Position numbers and translations under genes: made by a program | In this document: positions 18,098-23,668 of the stretch, one piece after another | Numbering within the stretch: the stretch's first letter is position 1 | Layout: the number at the start of each line of letters is the position of its first letter | The notes under the pieces: generated by a model | Seen by the model: the letters and a program-made list of their open reading frames with translations, nothing else | Databases searched by the model: none | Told to the model about the DNA's origin: nothing | Origin: Lewinellaceae bacterium | GTDB taxonomy: Bacteria > Bacteroidota > Bacteroidia > Chitinophagales > Saprospiraceae | NCBI GenBank assembly: GCA_020636375.1 | Contig: JACJXZ010000010.1 | Location: 62,001-126,000 of the forward strand | DNA: 64,000 bases | Direction of reading: 5' to 3'

Positions 18098-19328
18098 CTA
18101 TGCATTCTCCGGATATCGCAAATGCTCCACCATCTCCTGAATGTCGGATGGCGGAGCATCATAAAGCCGGGCAACGCCGAGAGTAACCACAAAGCTCAGG
18201 ATCATTCCCGGTAACCCAACCCCCTGGGCGGAAATGCCCAACAGATAATCATTTGGATCACCGCCCATGAACCGGAAATAAACGATGTAAGACACGGAAA
18301 ATATCAACCCGGCCAACATGCCGGCTATCGCGCCTTCTTTGTTCATTTTCTTATTAAAGATCCCAAGGAAAATGGCCGGGAATAAGGCAGAAGCCGCAAT
18401 GCCGAAAGCCAATGCTATGGTTTCCATGACAAAACCGGGTGGATTGATCCCGAAATAAATGCCCACTCCAATGGCAAACGCAGAACTGGCCCTCGCCGCC
18501 AACAACTCCTGCTTATCAGAAATGCCCGGTGCAAATTGCTTTTTCAGCAGGTCATGGGATATAGCTGCAGAGATGACCAGCAAAAGCCCTGCCGCCGTTG
18601 ACAAAGCCGCAGCGAGCCCTCCTGCCGCCACCAGCGCGACCACCCAGGCCGGTAATCCTGCGATCTCAGGACTGGCCAGGAAAAGAATGTCCCGATCGAT
18701 GGTTAATTCATTGTTCTGGCCTGCCGAATATTGAACGGCCCCATCCCCATTCAGGTCATTGAAGGTGATCAGCCCAATTTCTTCCCAGGTATTAAACCAT
18801 TGAGGCACATTGGCATAGGGTTGATCATGAATGGCTTCCAAAAAATACGCTCTCGCAAAGGCCCCTACTGCCGGAATACAAAGGAAGAGAATGGTGATAA
18901 ACAACAACGCCAACACCCCGCATTTGCCCGGCCAGGTAGGTGAACGAAATAAAAACAGAACAGATAACCGCTATGGTCCGGGCGGTATGGCAATAATACC
19001 GGTCGCCAATAAAATCGGGGATGGTATACTTTCCGAATCTCCTCAAATAAGGAGCGATCAGCATCGCCAGCAAGACAAACCCTCCCGATCCCCCCAACAA
19101 ATAAACAGCTCCGTCATATCCCATAAAGGAAACAATACCGGGCAGAGAAATAAAAGTCGCAGCCGACATCCAATCGGCGGCGGTAGCCATTCCGTTGGCT
19201 ACTGGAGAAACACTCCCGCCGGCCACATAAAAATCCTTGGTAGACCTAGCTTTACTCAAATAAGCGATGACGGCATACAAGGTGAAAGAGGCGGCTACGA
19301 AGGCCAGCGTTAAGGTTTGGACGCCCAT
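18098..19328 (-). pseudogene. Sodium:solute symporter (acetate/VC_2705-type), internal deletion plus frameshift
   Basis: The N-terminal ~140 residues (start at 19328, MGVQTLTLAFVAASF, then 'DWMSAATFISLPG' and 'FTYLAGQMRGVGVV') match the start of SSS-family monocarboxylate permeases. At about 18915 the homology jumps, in a different frame, to a late transmembrane region ('LALLFITILFLCIPAVGAFARAYF'), followed by the rest of the C-terminal half ending YPENA at 18098. Members of this family are normally about 550-600 aa; roughly 170-190 central residues are missing. The junction sits in repeated GCGTTGTT-like sequence, compatible with a microhomology deletion. It follows the DUF4212 gene with a 19-nt overlap, the usual two-subunit arrangement, so the intact locus once encoded a Na+-coupled organic-acid importer. 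The product should be non-functional. Confidence 0.8.
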
Positions 19329-19588
19329 GGGTTTTGCTTTTTTCCTGTTTCTTCTTCAAATTTTTTGTCTAACCGGTTCATAAGCCGGATGTAAATGAAG
19401 ATCATAAGTACGAATAGGATCATTGCTCCCTGCATGGCAAACCAAAACCCCAACGGAAAACCGCCGAGCCTAGCGGCATTCAGTTGGCCAACAAAAACTA
19501 TTGAGCATAAAATGCTGATGATGAACCAAATACTCAAAAAGACAACAAGGAGTTTTATGGTTTTTTGCCAGTATTTCTTCTTTTTCAT
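19310..19588 (-). CDS. DUF4212 family small membrane subunit of a sodium/solute symporter
   Basis: A 92-aa protein with a lysine-rich N-terminus (MKKKKYWQKT) and two hydrophobic segments (about residues 12-33 and 48-70) ending in a charged tail. Length, the two-helix layout and its position directly in front of an SSS permease identify it as the small partner (DUF4212) of such symporters. Its stop codon lies inside the 5' end of the symporter gene, implying translational coupling. Because the large subunit is disrupted, this gene may be a relic without function, although its own frame is intact. Confidence 0.85.
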   Translation of the reverse strand: MKKKKYWQKTIKLLVVFLSIWFIISILCSIVFVGQLNAARLGGFPLGFWFAMQGAMILFVLMIFIYIRLMNRLDKKFEEETGKKQNPWASKP

Positions 19589-19796
19589 TTTTCTCTTTGT
19601 TTTGACCGGTACAGCATGCAGCTCAAACTGCAGATTGCAGGAGTTGATTGATAATTGGCTACAAATTAAACATTAATATTTTTATCAAAGTATTAACTAA
19701 TGTCTAAACCATTTGCCTCGCAAGGGGATTTGGAAGAAAAGAAAAAATCATAAATCATTCGTCGAATTGGCTAAAGGTGCCTATTGATATAAAACG

Positions 19797-20235
19797 ATGG
19801 TTTGGATAAAACCCAAGACCTACAAGAACCCGGTCTTTCCTTACCAGAGATTTGTTGATCAAGATGCTCCTACGCCCGTACGGCACCAGGTGGTTATCTT
19901 TGGTAGTGGCCCTGCCGGATTAACCGCTGCCTTGGATTTGGCCGGCCGGAACATCCCAAGTGTTATTCTCACCCAAAACCGTACCGTGTCTGTCGGTAAC
20001 CGGGCGATCTGTTTTGCGAAGAAAACCCTGGAGACCATGAACCGCGTAGAATTAGGCGATAAAATGCGCCCACATGGTCTCGTCATTTGGGGCCAGAGGC
20101 GCCAATAGCGGCGTCCAGGATGCAGAAAATCTGGCCTGGAAATTAGCCTATGTGTTACAGGGGAAAGCTCCGAAAGGGCTGCTCCAAACCTATGATGCAG
20201 TCGGAATCCCGCCTGAGATAAATAACCTGGCATAA
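19797..20235 (+). pseudogene. FAD-dependent aromatic-ring monooxygenase, middle deleted
   Basis: The first ~98 residues carry the Rossmann FAD motif (VVIFGSGPAGLTAALDLA) and upstream 'YQRFVDQDAPTPV', as in PheA/TfdB-like flavin monooxygenases. Near 20090 the sequence passes, with a frame change, straight into the family's late GD/ribityl-binding motif (FGARGANSGVQDAENLAWKL) and stops after about 40 more residues at 20235. These enzymes are usually 500-580 aa, so about 200-300 residues are missing and the C-terminal domain is also lost. The remnant cannot hold FAD and bind substrate. A small membrane-protein gene follows, separated by a promoter-like segment and a palindromic element. Confidence 0.8.
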
Positions 20236-20295
20236 AGGGTCATAAGATTGGCTTGCAGGGTCAAGCCACCGGCCTTTTTTTGCTCCACCTTTGCC
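20234..20295 (+). promoter_or_regulatory. Conserved 62-bp promoter/operator segment, copy 1
   Basis: It aligns without gaps to 43262-43323 (51 of 62 positions by my count). Shared parts are GTCATAAxATTGGCT, AGGGTCAAGCC and a T7 run, followed by a -7-like box CACCTTTG (20286-20293). It precedes the DUF5367-like gene, and the palindrome at 20296-20465 sits between the box and that gene. The other copy lies between an AraC regulator and a DUF1772 gene, so an AraC-type operator is plausible. Confidence 0.55.
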
Positions 20296-20465
20296 TTAGA
20301 GCTTGTTTGGAGGCCACCCTTTGGGCTAAAAAATGCCTCTTTTTTGGTGATGCTGCGTTACTTTTCTTGCCCGTACCTCCGGGTATGGGCTTCAAAAAGT
20401 GCCTTGCCTCACCAAAAAATTGACACTTTTTATCTCCAAAAGCGGCCTCCAAACAAGCTCTTAGA
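20296..20465 (-). repeat. Palindromic element of the covarying-core family, copy 1 (inverted)
   Basis: Perfect 18-bp terminal inverted repeats (AGAGCTTGTTTGGAGGCC at 20298-20315 and its complement at 20444-20461), flanked by TTAGA on both sides. Read on the minus strand, its core matches the elements at 45612 and 50906: TTTTTGA-AGC, CATA, TACG, CAA-GAAAA and TAACG-AGC in the same order, with an apical stem GCCC/GGGC plus TACC/GGTA. It interrupts the leader of the gene at 20521. Confidence 0.75.
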
Positions 20466-20520
20466 TGCATACTGCACCTGCTCCTGTTTCGATCTTCCTT
20501 CACCAAAAAAAGATATCAAA

Positions 20521-20970
20521 ATGAAAAATATCCATTTGAAAAGCGCAGTCATTTCAGCAGTTATCGTATGGGCCCTCGGTGTCCTGGCATTTGTCGCTTC
20601 TTATTTCGTGCCGTTTATGTCAGACCCGGACCTACAGGCCAACTGGGTGCTGTCCATCGTTTTGATCCCCCTTGCGACACTTGGGGCACACACCTATTAT
20701 CGAAAGGGACATCAGGCCAATGGTTTTGTCCTGGGTATTGCCATGTTCGCAGTGGCTATAATACTGGACGCCACAATTACAGTTCCTTTTCTTATCATGC
20801 CTTATGGAGGCAATCATTTAAGCTTCTTCTCTGACCCCGGATTTTGGCTCATTGCAGTAGAATACGTAGGTGTGGTGGCGGCTTACCGGCAGATTGAAAA
20901 GGCGGTTAAGAGAACCAGGGCAGGCAAAGTCAACATAGTCGGGAAGCTAACTAATGAAGAAAATGGATGA
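20521..20970 (+). CDS. Four-helix membrane protein, DUF5367-like
   Basis: A 149-aa protein with four predicted membrane segments (about residues 8-30, 40-60, 70-95 and 108-128) and a charged C-terminal tail. I start at 20521 (MKNIHLKSAV); a longer frame to 20248 runs through a palindrome and has no support. It resembles the small uncharacterised DUF5367-type membrane proteins often found beside AraC regulators and redox enzymes, but I cannot confirm the family from sequence alone. Expression probably depends on the promoter-like segment at 20234-20295, now separated from the gene by a palindromic insertion. No function can be assigned. Confidence 0.7.
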   Translation: MKNIHLKSAVISAVIVWALGVLAFVASYFVPFMSDPDLQANWVLSIVLIPLATLGAHTYYRKGHQANGFVLGIAMFAVAIILDATITVPFLIMPYGGNHLSFFSDPGFWLIAVEYVGVVAAYRQIEKAVKRTRAGKVNIVGKLTNEENG

Positions 20971-21058
20971 TCTGTTTGCAACGTTTAATTACTGATATGC
21001 CGTAACGAACATGGCCCATCCAGGGACGCCGCTTTGAAAATTTCAATCATTTGCGGTT

Positions 21059-21814
21059 TTACATGGTGCCCGTCCGTGGCAGGCGTCGGCGCAGGTAAAA
21101 GTGTTCTTTCAGACAAGGCAAAAGATTGTTTTTTATCCTCGCATCAACCAAAGCGCTTGGCCCGTAGAATTCAAGGTATTGGTTGTCCTGGCCATCGGAA
21201 GCAAGGCGAAAAACAAGGGTATCATCGCCGCAAAGCAGTTTGATCCCCTTCAACCAGTTGATACGTACGTGTTTTTCCTTTTCAATAAAAACGGCTTCTC
21301 CGTAAAACCTGGCCAGGATATTTTCCTGCAAAGCTTTTTCTCTTTCCTTTAAAATGCCAAAAACGAAACTGCTGGAAGTGAGTTGGTTAAGGAATATCGA
21401 AAGGGCCGGCATTTCGACTTTCATCAAACCGATAAAAAGCGACTTGTTGCCGGGCAAATCCAATTCGAGTTCTTTAAACAATTCTTCGCCAAGTTCTTTT
21501 TTCAAGCGGTAAAACATTCCCGCATAAGACCTGGATTTTTTCTTCAGGGCCGGGCTACGCTCTACAAAGAGCGCAAACAATTCATGAGAAGGCAACAGAA
21601 ATTCCAGGGATACTTCTAGTAAATTCTGAAATTCCAGCTCTTCGTTGACCATCGAGTCAAATCCGGCCTGGCTTACTTTAAGGATTGCAATGCTTAAATC
21701 TTTTAATCCCTGCTTGTCTTCATGGTTGGCGCCATGGAAAAGGTGATAATCCAAAAGTTCCTTTTGATCTGATATGTATTGAAGGTCGATCATTTTCGGT
21801 TGTAGTAATTTCAT
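21059..21814 (-). CDS. Hypothetical protein (251 aa), candidate partner of the toxin-like gene
   Basis: No family recognised. The protein is soluble, acidic and leucine-rich with helical periodicity and a basic end (LRRRLPRTGTM). Its start at 21814 lies inside the preceding minus-strand frame (overlap of 95 nt); a second in-frame ATG at 21793 is possible. The upstream gene encodes a segment resembling secreted polymorphic-toxin nuclease modules, and immunity proteins usually sit directly behind such toxins, so an immunity role is a possible but unproven reading. There is no signal peptide or membrane segment. The next feature downstream is the intergenic gap to 20971, where I see no terminator. 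Confidence 0.6.
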   Translation of the reverse strand: MKLLQPKMIDLQYISDQKELLDYHLFHGANHEDKQGLKDLSIAILKVSQAGFDSMVNEELEFQNLLEVSLEFLLPSHELFALFVERSPALKKKSRSYAGMFYRLKKELGEELFKELELDLPGNKSLFIGLMKVEMPALSIFLNQLTSSSFVFGILKEREKALQENILARFYGEAVFIEKEKHVRINWLKGIKLLCGDDTLVFRLASDGQDNQYLEFYGPSALVDARIKNNLLPCLKEHFYLRRRLPRTGTM

Positions 21815-21956
21815 CTCCGATTTGAGTGTAAGGTTTTACAACCTCATCAGGTTGCTTGCCCACCGGCACCCCGTGATCACGTTTGGCCTCCCGGAAAGCG
21901 GCTCTCCGAGTCTCAAAAACCTTGCCGGTGTCTTTTTCTTTTTTCGGCTTCTTCAT
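21720..21956 (-). CDS. Toxin-module-like protein, probably truncated (78 aa)
   Basis: I start it at 21956 (MKKPKKEKDTGKVFETRR). The stretch FETRRAAFREAKRDHGVP followed by 'VGKQPDEV' is a signature I know from C-terminal nuclease modules of Bacteroidota polymorphic toxins and related stand-alone proteins. Those proteins continue to a histidine-containing end with a pattern like H-F-x-GG-x(2)-GDQ-x(2)-HFN; here that part is missing and the frame ends in unrelated 'GLSPFPWRQP'. The frame is overlapped by the next gene. Either the gene has lost its catalytic end by deletion or frameshift, or it is a diverged small protein. Family assignment is from memory of the motif only. Confidence 0.5.
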   Translation of the reverse strand: MKKPKKEKDTGKVFETRRAAFREAKRDHGVPVGKQPDEVVKPYTQIGDEITTTENDRPSIHIRSKGTFGLSPFPWRQP

Positions 21957-22153
21957 AGTTTTTGGGTGTAGGGGCAAGTTAGGGAAAAATTTGTTGGTTA
22001 TCAATCCTAGACTGAGTGGGGCGAGGGATACGATTGGGAGGGCGATGCCAGGAAAAGGTTACATTTGGGGCACTTCCACCCCAAGTTCAAAAAACCTATC
22101 CAAACACCTTTTTCTATATAGGCGGTTGCGCCCCGTATGGTTTGCCTGAATTG

Positions 22154-22460
22154 GTTTTCAAAAAATAAACGGGGGATTAGTCCACCCCCTAAATCCCCCG
22201 CCAGCGGCTACGAGTTGTACACATCTTTTTGTGCGCTTTATATCTGCCCCTGGACGGCATTTTCGCCCTTTGTTTGCCCCAAACCCTGAAGGGAGCAAAG
22301 GGCGAAAATACCTGGCCATCCTTTAGAATTGAGGCAAAGCCAGGCATTTTGGCCGAAAGCCTCAGTAGGCAAGACTTATGTACAACTCGTAGCCGCCAGC
22401 GGGGGACATTTTCCAGGAGTTTAGCGGTGCGGTATCCCCCGCTGGCGGGGGCAGGGGGTG
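22154..22460. repeat. Nested palindromes upstream of the Y1 transposase
   Basis: Arms around 22197-22221 and 22379-22405 (GGCTACGAGTTGTACA and its complement) enclose a second pair ATTTTCGCCCTTTG/CAAAGGGCGAAAAT near 22258-22310. CCGCCAGCGG and CCGCTGGCGG palindromes occur at both ends. The 37 bp at 22154-22190 recur as an exact inverted copy at 28225-28261. I see no gene in 21957-22494. Confidence 0.75.
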
Positions 22461-22566
22461 GAAAACCACATTTCCCTGGATTAATTTATGAAACTCAATA
22501 AAGGCAAAAATAACCCAACGCAGGGCATCGCGGCAACACCTCATCATTCCGGAAGTCGAAAGCCAG

Positions 22567-22929
22567 TTGTACGCTTACATCGGCGAGATTGTCAATAACC
22601 TCGGAGGCAGGCCGCTTATGATCAACGGAGTGCCTGACCACATTCATATTTTGTCCACCCTTCCAAGGACGGTTACTATTGCTAAATACCAAGAAGAGAT
22701 AAAGAAGAACAGCAGCAAATGGGTTAAGGCACAAAGGCCGGATCTTAATCTTTTTGCCTGGCAAAATGGGTACGCTGTATTCTCGGTAAGCAGTTCAAGG
22801 ATTGGAGCCGTCACCAATTATATTAAAAAACAAAAAGAACATCATAAGCGGTTAACATTCAAAGAGGAGGTGATCCGGTTTCTCGATGAATATGATGTCG
22901 AATATGACGAAAAATATTTGTGGGATTGA
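22567..22929 (+). CDS. IS200/IS605-type Y1 transposase, N-terminally truncated
   Basis: The protein has the HUH motif in 'INGVPDHIHILSTLP', the 'SSKWV' segment and the C-terminal catalytic tyrosine region 'NYIKKQKEHHKRLTF', all in the usual order of IS200-like or REP-associated (RAYT) transposases of about 140-150 aa. It begins at a TTG (22567). In the same frame upstream, 'RQHLIIPEVESQL' still matches the family, but a TGA near 22489 cuts off the first beta-strand, and an ATG at 22494 is in another frame. So about 12-20 residues are missing or frameshifted and the enzyme is probably dead. REP-like palindromes lie on both sides (22154-22460 and 22950-23062), as expected for a RAYT-type element. 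The gene points towards the truncated HRDC gene. Confidence 0.8.
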   Translation: MYAYIGEIVNNLGGRPLMINGVPDHIHILSTLPRTVTIAKYQEEIKKNSSKWVKAQRPDLNLFAWQNGYAVFSVSSSRIGAVTNYIKKQKEHHKRLTFKEEVIRFLDEYDVEYDEKYLWD

Positions 22930-22944
22930 GGGCTAATGTGAAAA

Positions 22945-23421
22945 TTATGTCGCCCTTTCAGGGCTTAGGTAACCATCCGTTACCAAGGGCGTTGCCCTTG
23001 GCTGAAATATCAGGCCCTTTCGTTCGACTGAGCTCACGCCGAAGTCAGGGCTTCGAACCCTGAATCCGCTACTCCTAAAGCAATCCAAAGGCCGGCACTT
23101 GAGCTTCACCATATACAGGAACTGCGCATTGGTGGCCACCAGGTAAGGCGGGATGCCTTCCTTATCCGCCTGCGCCTTGCGCCATTCCTTCAGCCGGCTG
23201 AAGAGCAGCCGCTGGCCCTCATCCAGCTCCCGGAGCTTATCCTCGCCCTTGAGCAGAACCTCGTAGTGGATGGCTACCGTCCAGAAGGCGCGGCCATCCT
23301 GCAGGAAGAACTGCGTATTGAGCCGGTGTACTTTCTTGTTCAAGCAGAACTCAGTGACAATCTCGTCTGGAAAACCTTCCGAGAGCTCGTCAAACGGCAA
23401 TGTGAAGATCCTGATTTGCAT
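22945..23421 (-). pseudogene. DGR-type HRDC accessory protein, truncated
   Basis: I start at 23421 (MQIRIFTLPFDELSEGF), which is where homology to the small HRDC proteins of diversity-generating retroelements begins; an ATG at 23487 preceded by AGGAGG is an alternative. The N-terminal half (residues 1-65, 'NTQFFLQDGRAFWTVAIHYE') is the domain that precedes HRDC in these proteins. HRDC follows from about residue 70 (LFSRLKEWRKAQADKEGIPP). It reads correctly to 'MVKLKCRPLDCFRSS' (about residue 115) and then runs into REP-like DNA, losing the last ~30 residues of the domain. In known DGRs this gene lies between the target and the reverse transcriptase; here the target is directly upstream, but the expected downstream partner is replaced by repeats and a Y1 transposase. 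Accessory function is known by association, not mechanism. Confidence 0.75.
22950..23062. repeat. REP-like palindromes abutting the broken HRDC gene
   Basis: CCAAGGGCGTTGCCCTTGG (22983-23001) and a 17-bp near-palindrome CAGGGCTTCGAACCCTG (23046-23062), plus GCCCTTTCAGGGC-type repeats. A closely similar hairpin CCCAGGGCGATGCCCTGGG lies at 28106-28124. The palindrome at 23046 marks where HRDC homology ends. Confidence 0.75.
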
Positions 23422-23649
23422 GGGTTTCAGATATATCGTACGGATATATAGTACAGCGTCTCTGAAAATGAAGGGCAATTTTACCATATATCCTCCTACT
23501 AACGTAGTTTATATATCGGGCTATCGCTGCCCTATATATGTGGGCAGGGGTGCAGAGGTTACCCTGGTGGAAGGGGAAAATTGCAGAGAAAAAGAGAAAT
23601 TGTTTCCTGCGGCGTTTTTCTTGCAGAATGTAAGAAGGTAAGAAGGCTA

Positions 23650-23668
23650 CGGCGGCTATTGGCCGCCG
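23650..23668 (-). other. GC hairpin directly after the DGR variable region
   Basis: CGGCGGC and GCCGCCG form a 7-bp stem with a 5-nt loop, 14 nt after the end of the variable region and spanning the stop codon of the nSTAND-FGE gene. DGR targets characteristically have such a hairpin just downstream of the initiation-of-mutagenic-homing site, needed for efficient target recognition in the Bordetella phage system. Confidence 0.6.

Noticed and set aside
20248..20520. N-terminal extension of the DUF5367-like protein
   Set aside because: It would translate through the promoter-like segment and the palindromic element; the ATG at 20521 starts the membrane protein naturally.
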